DNA of 64,000 bases from Tillus elongatus (Eukaryota > Arthropoda > Insecta > Coleoptera > Cleridae). Below are positions 50,602 through 63,952 of the stretch, in pieces. Positions within the stretch are counted from its first letter, which is position 1, and each line of letters starts with the position of its first letter. The DNA lies in NCBI GenBank assembly GCA_964006375.1, contig OZ023265.1, positions 148,534,393 through 148,598,392 of the forward strand, read 5' to 3'. The translations under genes and the position numbers were made by a program. Below the pieces are notes generated by a model. That model was not told the origin of the DNA and did no database searches. It was given only the letters and a program-made list of their open reading frames with translations.

Positions 50602-52911
50602 ACAGGGTTATTCATAAGTGGTGACCAAAAATGAAACCCCATATTCTTTGAACAATTTTAAAGAGGGTATGTCCTATAAAAAATTTTCCTATAATGCTTC
50701 ATTAAAAAGATACAGGGTGTTGAAGTTGAATTTCAAAAAATAATATTTCCCAATTTTTTAAAAAGTAGTACATATATTTTGCTGAAACTTCGCTTGTGTA
50801 GGCTGTTATGGAAGGCGCGTATTCTACCATAACAATTTAATCGGCTAATCCAGCAGTGGCGCGCGTACCCACATGTCATTGGTTATCCCTCAAGAAAAAA
50901 ACGGGTACGCCAATGATATTTTTTTTATTCTTCATTTCTTAAATCTTACTTTCATTCGTGAACAAAATGCCTTTCTTGATAATTTTCTGTACGACACTTA
51001 TTTGTCGAGTAAACAATGAATCAGGTGAGTGTTTTAGAGCACAGTTCATGATTTTTAACCAGTCGTTGTTTGGTAGAAAATCGCAATGATACACTTTTAT
51101 GTCTCCATTGGCCTGAATACACGCACGGCATCTTTTTAATATGGAAAATTTAATGTCTTGATAATTTTTTGTACGACGATTATCTTTGTTGTTGTTTAGT
51201 AAGTAGTAGTCTGGTTTGCTAAAGTTGTCATTAAGTGTCACTTGACGTTTAGGTTAACAAGTTATTATTTTGAATAGGTGTAAATGGTAAACTTTATAAA
51301 ATTACAAAATTTTCTACTATTTTACTTCGTATAATGGAGTACACCTCAGAAGAGTATGCAGATATAATTTTTATCTACAGATATGCTGATGGAAATGCTC
51401 TAGCTGCTTGTCGGGAATATCAACGTAGGTTTTCCACTCGCCGTCAACCTACACCAAGGGTTTTTTCTCGATCGTTTTCAAGCCTTCGGCAGTGCGGTAT
51501 TGGACAACGTCCTGACGCTAGAGCTAATGGTAGAAGACAACATCAACCTAAAGACGAAGAGAGAGTGGTGGATGCAGTGATGGATCAATTCTACAAGTAC
51601 TCGGAGGATTGCCACGCAGTTACAATATTCTCAAAGCTTTGTTTGGAGAACTTTACATCGAGAAGCCTTACATCCTTATCATCGACAGAATGTTCATTGC
51701 CTTCTACCTGGAGATAATGTGCATCGACGAGTCTTTTGTGAATGGATGTTGGAAATGAACAATCAAAATATCTTATTCCCTAATTTAATCTTCTGGTCTG
51801 ACAAATCAACATTTACAAGAAATGGTATTTATAATTCTCATAATGAGCATGTCTGGTCATTGGAAAAGCCACATGCAACAAGGACCCGCACATTTCAACA
51901 TAGATTTTGCATTAATTTATGGTGTGGTATTTTTAACGGCTCACTGTTCATGGAAGTCCTGCGACAACGTTTAAATGGATCTTCGTACTTAGCGCTCCTA
52001 GAAAACCGTGCAGAAAACATTCTAGATGACATTCCACTAGCAATAAGAGGTATAATGTGGTACCAACATGACGGTGCACCAGCGCATCATACTCGAAACG
52101 TTGTTACATAGCTACATGAACATTATAATGAAAGATGGATTGGCAGAACTGGACCAATATATTGGCCTGCAAGATCACCGGACTTAAACCCACTTGACTT
52201 CTATCTTTGGGGTGATTTTAAGCGACTGGTCTATAGTGAACAAATAAATACACCAGAGCAGCTACAACAACTGATAAATAATGCTTTTCGTCATATTCAA
52301 GCAACAATGAATCCTCAAGACATTAAATTTTTTATATTGAAAAGATGTGGTGCGTGTATTCAGGCCAATGGAGGCATTTTTGAACATTTATTGTAATAAA
52401 TAAATTACTATAAGCCGGATAAAAGTGTATCATTGCGATTTTCTACCAAACAACGTCTGGTTCAAAATCATGAAGTGTGCTCTAAAACACTTACCTGATT
52501 CATTGCTTACTCGACAAATAAGCGTCGTATAGAAAATTATCAAGAGAGTCATTTTGTTCACGAATGAAAGTAAGATTCAAAAAAAATAAAACAAAAAAAA
52601 TATCATTGGCTACCCGTTTTTTTCTTGAGGGATAACCAATGACATGTGGGTACGCGCGCCACTACTGGATTAGCCGATTCAATTGTTATGGTAGAATACG
52701 CGCCTTTCTAAACAGCCTACACCTGCGAAGTTCCAGCAAAATATATGTACTACTTTTTAAAAAAATGGGAATTTTTATTTTTTGAAATTCAACTTCAACA
52801 CACTGTATCTTTTTAACTAAGCATTATAGGAAAAAATTTTATAGGACATACCCTCTCTAAAATTGTTCAAAGAACATGAGGTTTCATTTTTGCTCACCAC
52901 TTATGAATCAG

Positions 52912-52916
<5 letters not shown>
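50602..52916. mobile_element. Mariner-related element with ~600-bp terminal inverted repeats
   Basis: The left end CAGGGTTATTCATAAGTGG (50606-50624) and right end CCACTTATGAATCAGCCTA are inverted, and similarity extends inward to about 51220 on the left and 52318 on the right. The right repeat contains the last part of the transposase gene, so an inverted copy of the gene's 3' end lies upstream of its 5' end. TA flanks both ends and (AT)n follows the right one. Confidence 0.8.
51334..52396 (+). pseudogene. DUF4817-type mariner transposase, two disruptions
   Basis: The N-terminus (51334-51717) reads EYADIIFIYRYADGNALAAC, a DUF4817-like DNA-binding domain. A frameshift near 51630 moves the DDE domain to another frame: FWSDKSTFTRNGIYNSHNEH (first Asp), WYQHDGAPAHHTRN (second Asp), an in-frame TAG at 52109, then WPARSPDLNPLDFYLWG (third Asp). 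The spacing between the second and third Asp is 36 residues. All three acidic residues survive, so only two lesions separate it from an open gene. The 3' end reads CGACIQANGGIFEHLL. Confidence 0.8.

Positions 52917-53002
<86 letters not shown>
52914..53002. repeat. (AT)n microsatellite
   Basis: About 89 bp of AT at the right end of the mariner-related element. Confidence 0.95.
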
Positions 53003-53004
<2 letters not shown>

Positions 53005-54015
53005 CCACTCACTTACGTTTTGTTAATACAATCAGACCAATTTTCTTAAGTAAGGCAGTTTTTATGAAAATTTGATACAACAACTAGCTACACCAGGACA
53101 TCTTTTATTCTAGTGGGGGAAATTCCGTTGATAATTTTTCTCTATACACTGTAATTCAACGTGAGACTCGGTACTGTCATTTTCGAGATGAATGTAAGTT
53201 AAAATTATAAGAGAAGAGTGTCATGTCATAGTAGAATAGTGCATCTGTATAAACGACAACCCTCTTCTAGTTAATTAAGTTGATATTTTGATACGTAACT
53301 GATACTTTTATTCACTGTGATGTCACTTTAATATCCTGTTACCGGTTCCCAGACCTCTACGTCAAAGAACGCTACCTCTTCCGCAAATAAAGAACACAGT
53401 GCAAGTAAAGGGTTAGCAAGAGATCCAGCACCAAACGCGAACTCTTAACCTCGGGACAAGACAGTCTACAATACGATATAATAATTCCGTAAGTGGACAA
53501 ACAGGAAGTTTACGTGGACACTGTATCTATTGAAGGGATGAAACCGTGAAGGAAGCCACAATAGCGTATCCTAGAGATATCAGGAAAATAATGTTATCGT
53601 TATCATCTTTCCTATCAAACTATGGCAGAATATGAAAGGGTTCGCACCTCGTCATGACCTTCTATTGTTACAGTTCTTTATGAAGAGCCAGAATTCGGAC
53701 TTATTGTGCTTGGTGAGACGTTATCAGATCAAAAATAAATCTTGCTGTCGCTCTGTAGTGAAAGGAAGGCTTCTTATATTTCATGCAAATAAATATAAAC
53801 AGATTTTTACGGAACAGAAGGTAGTGAGAATTTAGGGGGTAAATAAAAATTTGTATGGAACCCTGTCCATTTCTCATACACGTATTTGTACGATAACGTA
53901 ACATATAAGACTGGATGTTATTATTTATTTTGTCTTAAGACTGCGGTTTCCTGAACTAAAATTTTAGAATTCTCATTAAGAATTTTTACTAATAGAGATA
54001 TAAGACTGGATATTA
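53005..54015. other. No recognisable feature
   Basis: AT-rich with small frames; no domain recognised. Confidence 0.4.
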
Positions 54016-54017
54016 TT

Positions 54018-54882
54018 ATTAGTGAATTTTCTTTAAAAAATTCACTAATGAGGGGATCCCGACTTTTGAATTTTGAAAAAAATAATGCAAATGAGCGCTA
54101 ATTGGCAACATTTAGGCAAAGAACTTGAATCTAATACGGGCTATGGAAAGAAAATGTCTCAAGGAGAATATTTTACAAACCCTGAAGTTTTAGTTTCAAC
54201 CGTCACTGTCCTTCATTTTCCTAAAATATTTCCATAAAATTCATTTAAAATAGACCATTTCTCTGATGCTTTGAAGTAGCCTTAGCTATAGAGTTTATCG
54301 TTTAATGGTATATAATTTTTGTCGAATTTTCGTAAAAAATCAATAAAGCTCAATATATCCGTTATTATGCAAGATACGAAAAAAAAATTGTATTCATTAA
54401 TTATAGGGTGTCTTGAGCCACATCTAAAAAAATATTTCTACAATCACAGGGTGACCCATAAGTCGCTGGTGATACAAATTCTCTTTTTTTTAATCAAACA
54501 CGTCTTATGTTATTGCATTTTTGCATTTTCCATCGAAATATAATACATGTTTGTAAGAAAAGAATTTCTGGACGCAGTAAGTGCATTATGGTAGCGAATT
54601 TTAATTAAATGCTTTATATTTGAATAGCTCAATTTGCTATTAACCTATAAGGTTGACCAAGAAACATGTTTCTTCGGGAACACTTTAAGTTTAATTTCGG
54701 AAATTTTTGTACATTTTCAAACAATAAAGTTATTTTGATCAAACATGGCACATTATTTTTATTATATAGGTTATACTGGTAACCAAATCTGATGCCTGCT
54801 TTCTTAAAAAAACACACACATATTTGCTATTTAAACCACTTTAATGAAAATTCACTACAACAACGCACTTGCTGCGTCCAGA
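54018..54882 (+). repeat. A-left, C and B composite without microsatellite
   Basis: The hairpin TTAGTGAATTTTC...GAAAATTCACTAA analogue lies at 54020, and A-left is deleted into A-right (GGCAACATTTAGGCAAAGAA). C lies at 54300-54550, uninterrupted at the site where the 29.8-kb copy holds a SINE. A full B MITE spans 54568-54882, ending TTGCTGCGTCCAG. Confidence 0.75.
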
Positions 54883-54899
54883 ATTTTTTATTTTGTCTT

Positions 54900-55032
54900 A
54901 ATACGTTTTCCTGAACTAAAACTTTAGAATTTTCATTTAAAATCTTCACTAAGAGAGACGCGCAATGGTGAACGCCAATTAGATCCCCTAAAGCCCATAT
55001 TATCAGTTAAAGTTTTTGCATGTTTATATACA

Positions 55033-55033
<1 letters not shown>
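54900..55033. repeat. Degraded module A-left
   Basis: Hairpin-like AGAATTTTCATTTAAAATCTTCACTAA, then TAGATCCCCTAAAGCCCATA. Confidence 0.45.

Positions 55034-55109
<76 letters not shown>
55034..55109. repeat. (AT)n microsatellite
   Basis: About 76 bp of AT, bounded by CAGTATAT and ATACAGTATG. Confidence 0.95.
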
Positions 55110-55112
<3 letters not shown>

Positions 55113-55114
55113 TA

Positions 55115-55655
55115 TGATGATAAAGTTTAGAAGTTTAGAGCATAATTCATAAAGGCCTTATTGAATTTTTTCGAGAAAAAGGCTCGGACAAGTTAATTTT
55201 ATCTTTTCAATTGCCAACTTATGACGTAAAAATTACATTTATGACGTGACCATTTTTTTAATTATGTCGTCATAAGTTTTTTTAAATGACAACCATATTT
55301 TTCTTACTGGTTTTCCATAGACCTGCTTACTACATAAATTATGAAAAAAAATTGGTACCTGACAGGTAACAATTTTTTTGAAAAAATTTTATTAAAAAAA
55401 TGGAAACTAAACTTTAATAAGAAATGAGAAACATTTCTCACCGTTTTTATTTAGGACGAGTTTTCTTTGGAATAATGAGAATTTTCTTTACTTTTCTTGA
55501 TTGATTTTGTGATTTTAAATACATTGTCATGTAACTATTTGACTCGTGGAACAAAAAGTGAAGTAAAAATCAATTTTTAACAACACTAGGTGTGATAATT
55601 TATGGATTATTTGCGGTTATCAGTATGTATTTATCGAATAGGGCGTCGAGAAGAA
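55115..55655. other. No recognisable feature
   Basis: AT-rich; nothing recognised. Confidence 0.35.
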
Positions 55656-55659
55656 ATTG

Positions 55660-55903
55660 AGTGGAAATTAGACGTTTCTAATTATGGTGAGAATAATCTA
55701 GCCTTACATACATTGTCCCGGTATCAGGGAAGAAATGGGCCAGTGCTGACAGCTTACGTGACAACATACGTACCTGGTTCCGCACCTAGGTGGCGACTCT
55801 GTCGTACATCTCACAATGTTCTGATAGGCTGGCTGCCTTAGCTGTATTACTTTCTAGGTGTGTTCTCGTTGTAATTAGTACAGCGCACTGACAAGTTCTT
55901 ATT
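55660..55903 (+). repeat. 320-bp repeat fragment, left of nested Jockey-like copy
   Basis: GTGAGAATAATCTAGCCTTACAT to AAGTTCTTATTGGAGCG matches the 49.7-50.0 kb unit and continues at 57362 after the insertion. Confidence 0.65.
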
Positions 55904-57361
55904 GGAGCGCATATCCCTAGTAACTGGAAAACTGCTCGAGTACAACCCGTCCCCAAGAAAGGATCCAAGGCGCTTTCTAGCACTACAGGCCTATTTCTCT
56001 TCTTCCAGTCGTCTCTAAAGTGAAGGAAAAGTATATAAACACCGAATTACTAGAACTTCTTGAAAAACACAGTCTAATCCACGACAGGCAGTATGGATTC
56101 CATTAGCGCAGATCAACTGCCGACCTCCTTTCCTTTGTCACCCAATCTTGGAACAAGTCTATGGAACTACACGGTGAATCCCAGATTGTCGCTCTAGACG
56201 CATCCAAAGCATTCGACCAGGTCTGGCACGCAGCGCTGCTTAATAAACTTCCGGCCTATGGCCTACCACTAAAACTCTGTACCTGGACAGCAAATTTCCT
56301 CTCCAACCGGAGCATTTATGTTGTCGTGGATGGTCACTCCTCTAAACTGTATCCAATTAATGCATGAGTTCCTCAAGGTTCAGCTTTAGCCCCTACTTTG
56401 TTTCTTCTCCACATCAATGACCTCCTCTCTAGCACATCCAACCCAGTTCACAGTTACGCGGACGACAGCACCCTCCACTCAAATATACAATATTCTAAGC
56501 CTCTCACCTTAGCCCAATTAGATGAGGATCGGAGACTCATGCAGGGTTCTGTCTCCGTGGATGTCAAAAAATATTAGACTGGGGAAGTAGAGAGCTTGTA
56601 CAATGCAACCCCATCAAATTACAGTCTTGCTTTCTTTCTCATAACAGATACACCAGCCCTAGACCCATCACAAGAAACAACCAAGTTATTCAAAGTAATG
56701 AGTCCGTTTAACTTGTTGGCATTTCTGTGGATCGAAATCTCAATTGGTACCAACATGTCATATCAATTACAGAAGCGGCTGCTAATAAGTTAGGTTTTCT
56801 CTTCCGGGCTCGCAAATACTTTTCACTAGCTAATCTATATACTTCACAAATACGACCAAACCTCGAATACTGCTTCCACATCTGGGGTGCCGCGGCCGCT
56901 TCTACACTCGCTATCTTGGACTCAATTCAGAAGAGAGCTATACGTCTAATCGGTGACCCTACCCTCACCCAAAGGCTGCCATCCCTTGCCCACCGACGTG
57001 CCGTTGGTGACCTCTCTTTCTCTTTTATAGATATCTGCACGGGCACTGCTCAGAGGAGCTTTCTTCCATAGTTCCTCCACCTGCTGCCCCCAACAAATCT
57101 ACCAGGGGAACAAAGCGAATGCACCCTTTTACTGTCCAGCTTACCAGACATAAAACATCTTGTTAAGCCGGCTCTTTTGTCCCGAGGACTTCCAAGTTAC
57201 GGAATTCCTTTCCGGCACATGTTTTTCCTTCTCCCCCGAACCCCCAAACCTTCAAGTCTAGAATTAACAAGTTGCCTCTTTCCTCCTTGTCGACACCCAC
57301 GGTACGATAGTATTTAGGCTGTAAGCTCTCGTGGTGTGTTGTTGAAATAAAAAAAAATAAA
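55904..57361 (+). pseudogene. Jockey-like non-LTR retrotransposon, 5'-truncated, with poly(A) tail
   Basis: It begins mid-RT (IPSNWKTARVQPVPKKGSKA), continues MELHGESQIVALDASKAFDQ, HINDLLSSTSNPVHSYADDS (YADD at 56455-56466), then DRNLNWYQHV and a long NKLGFLFRARKY...GAAAASTLAILDSIQKRA tail (56727-57071). Stops and frameshifts break it. The 3' end is AAATAAAAAAAAATAAAA. It lies within the 320-bp repeat, whose GAGCG and AAACC halves are separated here. Confidence 0.85.
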
Positions 57362-57545
57362 AAACCAACCGTTCTGCGCTTCTAATTATGGTGAGAATAC
57401 ATCTAGCCTTACATACATTGTTCTGGTATTAGGGAAGAAGTGGGCGAGAGCTGACAATTTACAAGAAAAATTTGTTGGTTGTCCACAGTCTCTATTTATA
57501 ACATTTTGTGTTAATTGGAACTGTCGTAACAACGTATTACTGCGC
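57362..57545 (+). repeat. 320-bp repeat fragment, right of nested Jockey-like copy
   Basis: CTTCTAATTATGGTGAGAAT, a GCTGACAATTTAC segment and ACATTTTGTGTTAATTGGA continue the family consensus. Confidence 0.65.
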
Positions 57546-58220
57546 ACAGAGATTACGTACATCTCATAATTATTTATTTCATTCTTTAATAAATTAAGAT
57601 ACATCTCTCAAGTAAAATTACCAGGAATGAAAATTGGACCAACTACATATTCGATTTCCTATAATCACTATCCAAAACATTCATTTTTTTGGATTTTAGG
57701 CATGGGATTCCCTGTACAAGTGAAGGATTGGTATCACTCCAATATTAGTTATGTCTGTTGATAGTTACCCTTAATAAAAATGTATATTTGTCACAAGATG
57801 ATAGAGCAGCTCCGTATTATTTATATCTAATTCCAACACTCATGTATTCACAAAATTGAAGCCTCCTGTCATGGTCGTCTTCATTCAACTGATGTAGCAA
57901 TTTTATTTTGTAGGGATGGCATGGTTTTCATTAAAATACGAGTAAATGGTTTACCACACCGATTATTTTCATAATAAACTGACACAATTTCAACGCGCTC
58001 TGAAATAGTAATTTCGGTATTAAATTAGTTTTAAATAAAAAACATTTTACAACAAACCTTTTAAAGCAAATTTAGAAAAAAATATTATACATAACAAGAA
58101 ATTACTAAAAACCTACCTACTTTATTATCGAAAAAAAATTATCAAAAAAGCTTTCCAAAAAGGTGGCATTAGAACCATCTTCCCTATTTAAATCAGGGGG
58201 TGCCAAATTCTCTTGCGGTA
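57546..58220. other. No recognisable feature
   Basis: AT-rich spacer. Confidence 0.35.

Positions 58221-59051
<831 letters not shown>

Positions 59052-59128
<77 letters not shown>
59052..59128. repeat. (AT)n microsatellite
   Basis: About 77 bp of AT. Confidence 0.95.
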
Positions 59129-59129
<1 letters not shown>

Positions 59130-60600
59130 CAAAAGCAATTTGTAACTGACTTCGGCAATGGGTTCTAAATGTCCTAATTCGCACTAGTTTGTAAAAAAAA
59201 ATCTTAAAGTTGTAATCTACACATAAGCGAATTTCATCATCACAAATGTGCTAAAGATATCAATATTTCTTTTGTGAAGATGTCTTACGTCTGCGTACGC
59301 GAAATATTATAGCAACAGGTAAATAAATAAATGTTTTTTAATTTTTGTCTTAAACGATAACAAAGATAATAATTACGAATACTGTAACCCAAAGTATAAA
59401 TTATCTGTTGCTGCGTGTCAATTTTGAACTGTCATAAATTTTGCTGATACAAAAGATAGGGAAAAATAAAACAATAAAATAATAGAGACTATAGACAATG
59501 TCACAAAATAATGACGATATTTCTTATATGCCACATAAAACAGCAGGAATCAGAGGACAATAGAACACAACAAACTATTAAAATTTATGGTTTACTAACT
59601 CCCCTATTATGTCTTTAGAGAAAAAGATTAATGCATGAAATGAAATCATTTATTAAGTAATGTAACAACCAAAATAAAGACATAGATGGTGGTCTCTTCG
59701 TAAACAGATTTCAGCAATCTTCTCAAGTTTCCACAAACTTTGAATGGACCTACAATTTGTAGAAAGTTATTTATATGCCGTAAAACGGGGCGACTGGATC
59801 ACACTTTACAAATTATGCTGTGCACAGACATCATAATGGCGCGTTCTTTACAAAAGTGATTTTTTAAATTACTTTGGCCTCCGAGCTAGCTTTTGTCGTG
59901 GTGCAAATATAAATAGCTCTCACTAATTTTGTAAAAAAAACAATACATGGCTGCGACTCACTTTTTGCTGTTTTACGAAATAAAAGACCTGCCTAAGGTG
60001 CTGTTTAACCATAATCCTACCTGCACTGACCTTGCTAACCTGCCCTGATATCAGTTTTGCCTAATTATAGCTAAAAGAAGGAAAAAGGGGTAGAAAAAAT
60101 ATACATTATGCTCACATGACCTTGATGTATGACAGGTTGACGCCTCGCGGGCGCAAACCGCACGCCGCCAGTGCCATCTTCTGCCGCAACCGCAAACCAT
60201 GTGACGTAATAACCCTAAGTCTGACATTCAAATTTATATACTACTCACTTATTACAATTATTAACTTAAACATCTTCGTTCTCATATCCCTGAGAAATGT
60301 TCTTAGAATTAGGTTGGATTTGCTCGTTGTCCGCATAAGTCGCTAAAAGTCGAAACGATTTTCTAAATATTTTTTTAAGATTTAAAAAGTTTAATTTGCA
60401 CTTTTAAGAAAATTGCATTATCAAAAGTTTATAGTTCTTAGTAAATTTTTGCAGAAACAATTTATCATTAGAAAAATCTTGACTTTCAAAGTTTTAAAAA
60501 TCCTTCGTTAAACGAACGCAAACAAGGGTTCCTCCTAGAAACCCTATTCAAGGTCCGGCCCCTCTCTCGTCTTTTCTATCTCAGTTTACCAAAGCCACTT
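59129..60600. other. Two degraded A-left traces, otherwise nothing recognised
   Basis: 59129-59230 (GGTTCTAAATGTCCTAATTC) and 60430-60560 (AGGTCCGG, TTCCTCCTAGAAACCC) are weak A-left remnants. The rest has no identifiable gene or repeat. Confidence 0.4.
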
Positions 60601-60609
60601 CTCAACCCA

Positions 60610-61144
60610 ATCCTGTCAGGAAGAATGTTGTTCTCGGATACAATGTTTGTGTTTTGCGAAAGTGTGAATGTCCGATATTGGATTACAGATAAACGCACTG
60701 GAAAATCGAGTACTACCCCAAAAAATAAATACTTGGACTACGATTGTTGAACACCTAATTCTTGACCCTTTCTTCTTTGGCGGCTCATTGACTGGAGAAA
60801 GATATCTGGAATTTCCAGAATTCAATGTGATACCTGGGCTTGCTGTAGTGTATCCAAATCCAGAAGATCCCGACATTCTCAATGATATAATATGGTATCA
60901 ACAGAAGGGCGCACCAGCCCATTACACTCGCACGATGTGTGAATATTTAGAAACTGTTTTCCTGGATAGGTCGACGGTGTCGAACAGAATGGCGGGCCAG
61001 ATCCCTGTTTTGACTTCGTTTGATTATTATCTATGGGTCTGCCAAAAATCTAAAGTGTATTATATCAACAGGCCGAACAACATTGACGACCTTAAAGCCC
61101 GAATAAGAAGATATTGCCAAAATGTTGCTAGTGGTCATTTTTAA
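60610..61144 (+). pseudogene. Mariner-like transposase C-terminal remnant
   Basis: A 158-residue frame shows SLTGERYLEFPEFNVIPG, WYQQKGAPAHYTRTMCEYLE and FDYYLWVCQKSKVYYINRPN, the DDE C-terminus of the DUF4817-type group. The second catalytic Asp (normally QQDGAPAH) is Lys, and the SPDL region is damaged. Upstream, other frames keep part of the first Asp region. Dead copy. Confidence 0.75.
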
Positions 61145-61780
61145 CGTTTATTAATGTGATTTTTTAGAATTTTGTCATGAGGGAATATGTCATTTAGATT
61201 TAAATTAATTATCTTTTAAATCAAATTTATTTTATTTTAGAAAAAATTTAAACATCGCAGGTAAAATGATATTTTTTTTTGTAGAATTCGAAAATAAAAT
61301 TAAAGGTTGCTAGTTAAGAAACACGACGTGACGTCATAACTTGTTTGAGTCATCCCGTATAAATAAAAATGCTTTTAACGAGTTTTTTTTACATTTATTT
61401 TATCTCTAAAAACAGTACAGTTATTTTAATCAGATGTTGTTCACAAGTTGCTGATATAGAAACTATACCATAATTGACATGTAAAACACTGTAACCTTTC
61501 TATTAGCTTAATCCGATATATACCTGCCACTACACACTAACTTGTCAGTCTTAAATTCATGAGAATTGTGCTTGGAGGCGGTCAGGGAATCTTGCCCGCC
61601 TCCGGGAGCAAGTCTGAAATCCATAATGCTGGGTGCTTCTGGTGTTGATGTGACCGTAGAGCTCGTACTGGCGAATTTCCGAGAACAGCTTCAGCCTGAC
61701 GTGAATACCGTCCTCGTCCCTGTAGTCAACGTTTTCATGATTAATAATATGTAGGCCGGCTTTATCCTATCACCGGGAAC
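61145..61780. other. No recognisable feature
   Basis: AT-rich; a 62-residue frame at 61566-61754 has no domain, but on the minus strand this interval may hold the lost C-terminus of the gypsy copy. Confidence 0.35.
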
Positions 61781-61782
61781 CC

Positions 61783-62920
61783 TCACGTTTTATCGGATTT
61801 GGATATCACCTGGAAGAGTCCTTCGTACGGGGCTCTAACGGTGTAATGGGTCCCATATGGCGAACAGATACCTGGCGCGCAGTAGCGAGGTCCCTGAAGA
61901 CAAATGTAGACTTCTCTCAGTGTCTGGAAGCATGTACAAAAGTGAAAACTTCTTTGGCTAATCATGAAGGGGAGTAATCTCCTGGCAACCTTAATGGCTC
62001 GCCACAACACTTCTGCCGAAGTTGTATTGAGATCATCATTCCACGCTAAGCGAATACCTATCAGTACCAAAGGAAGAGCTTTAATCCAACGTGACCTTCT
62101 ATGACAACTGCTGACCGTCTTGAGTTGTCTGTGTGATTTTTCCACCATTCCATTTGCCTACGGATAATAAGCTGTGGTTCTAAATTGAGCTGTACATATT
62201 AGGTAAATAGGTGTGGTTTGATTTGCCTGCATTGGTCGCCGGTGATGATGAGATGCGCGCCAACTCTGGCAACCTTGTGCGGGTAGAAGTCCTAAGCAAC
62301 TGTTTCAGCTTCTTGATTTTGAAGGAAATTACTTCAGGCTAACGCAACAAGCAGCTGATGCATCTCAGACAAAAGCTTCTATTGGCCCAAGGATGATATC
62401 GAGATGCTCCTGTTCGAGCATATTCGATGAAGGTGAAAAATTATCTGGAGTGGTCGATACATTTATAATCACTTTGTTTTTCTGAAAATCTCCGCAACGC
62501 AATCTTACTGACTGCAGTCTTGCTTGGTGGAGGGCCAGTTATATCGTTGTGTGGCCTGGTTAGCTTGAATAACCTGTATACTGCAACGGAGGATGCTTTG
62601 CAAAACTGCTGTAATAAGTGGTCTGGCTCTCAATGTTGAAATATTGTAGAGCAGTGATATGTCTGTACCTGGTATTTTAACTCATTAAAAAACTCAATTC
62701 AGCTTAGGTGAGCTTTCGCACAAGGTTTTCTGAGCCTCTGCTAAAGCGCGGAAATCTATTGTGTTTTAAATTTCCACGGCAGGAGATAGCGCATCAGCGA
62801 CGACGTTGTATTTTCGCCATATATGCTGAATATCGGTGTTGAATTGATCGATGAATTGGATATAGCGAAACTCTTTTAAAGTGCACTGCTGATCCTTTTT
62901 ATAAACCTTATAATGCATAC
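61783..62920 (-). pseudogene. Ty3/gypsy pol remnant, RNase H to integrase
   Basis: Minus strand from 62910: EFRYIQFIDQFNTDIQHI then NVVADALSP (RNase H end, 62775-62805), a broken integrase N-part (ATQRYNWPSTKQDC; a HLDIILGPI trace), and a 121-residue frame (61783-62148): MVEKSHRQLKTV, RWIKALPLVLIGIRLAWNDD, TSAEVLW and VRAPYEGLFQVISKSDKT, typical of the gypsy integrase C-terminus. Several stops; no LTR is visible. Confidence 0.75.
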
Positions 62921-62924
62921 ATAA

Positions 62925-63580
62925 CTGGTGTGGGTTCGGTAAATATTTTAAAAGTGCATGCCTCCACCATATTATGTTGGAAGTATTTTACTGCTTCGTA
63001 CTGCCAATAGCCCACGGTCATAAGCTAAATCGTTGGTTTCTCAGAAATTCAGCTACTAAAATAATGAGATGTGTAGATTTAACAAAAATGTATCATGAGA
63101 AAGTCACTTTGGCCATGAAAGAATTTAATAAACGAGTTTTTTTATTAATAGCTTAATAAAAGGCGAAACTGTGTCCAATTCTATTCGTAAATTGGATTAA
63201 CAATGAAGGGTGATTTTTAGTGCAGTTATATTTTTTTAATTAACCAGGAACGTTTTACGTTAAAACGCAATTTCAACAAATCTATTTCTCACAGATTGTA
63301 CCCAAATTAAATATCTCATTGAAGATACCCTCTTGTTCAAACAATACCGAAAATTTGTGAACTGTGGCAAAAATTATAGGTAGAAATTTCACCGTCTTTA
63401 AATGATCGAGTATGTATCGTCAAAAAAAGGTCGATCTATTCGCCCCTGTATGTGTTTCCAATTCTACGCTTGCCCGGCAGTAATAGTGCACACTAGCCAT
63501 TCCAGCTGTATAGTCAAAAATAGGAGAGACCTTTTTAGGCATCGCACTGTTGAGCACATAATGTAAAATTTAGACAAAAA
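62925..63580. other. No recognisable feature
   Basis: AT-rich spacer. Confidence 0.35.
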
Positions 63581-63584
63581 AAGC

Positions 63585-63791
63585 CTTCAAGACCCGCTGG
63601 AATCCCAGCAAACGTATGCGCCTGAACTGCCTTCAATTTTGCCGCCTCTTTTCAAAGCCCTAAAAGATTGGGGTATTTCCATCTTCCTGGAAACAAGCTC
63701 GAGTTTGGCCTGTCCATAAAAAGGGAGACAAACCGATATGGGGAGCTATCGTCCAATTTCCATCTTATCAGTTTTCTCGGAAGTTATGGAA
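63585..63791 (+). pseudogene. Non-LTR RT fragment split by a hairpin MITE
   Basis: APELPSILPPLFKAL then, after a frameshift, SSWKQARVWPVHKKGDKPI and SYRPISILSVFSEVMEK give RT domain motifs of the Jockey/CR1 group. It resumes after the MITE at 63953 and runs to the window end. Confidence 0.7.
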
Positions 63792-63952
63792 AAAATACAG
63801 ACGTGAAGACTATTTCTCTGCCTTCACAATTGTTTATTTGCTTCTCTGTTGCCGGTTTTGCTGCTTGGCACCAGTATCAGAAAAAACCGGTTGCAAGAGA
63901 AGAAAACACACATTTGTGAGGCCAGAGAAATTTGCTCTACGTCTGTATTTAG
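63792..63952. mobile_element. 161-bp hairpin MITE with 7-bp target duplication
   Basis: The two halves are about 80% inverted (AAATACAGACGT...CTTCTCTGTTGCCGGTTTT against its complement). TATGGAA flanks both sides (63785-63791 and 63953-63959). Inserted in the RT fragment. Confidence 0.75.

Noticed and set aside
50939..51241. Separate 100-residue minus-strand gene
   Set aside because: It is the inverted copy of the mariner-related gene's 3' end within the terminal repeat.
61566..61754. 62-residue plus-strand frame
   Set aside because: No motif, and it overlaps the presumed gypsy remnant on the other strand.
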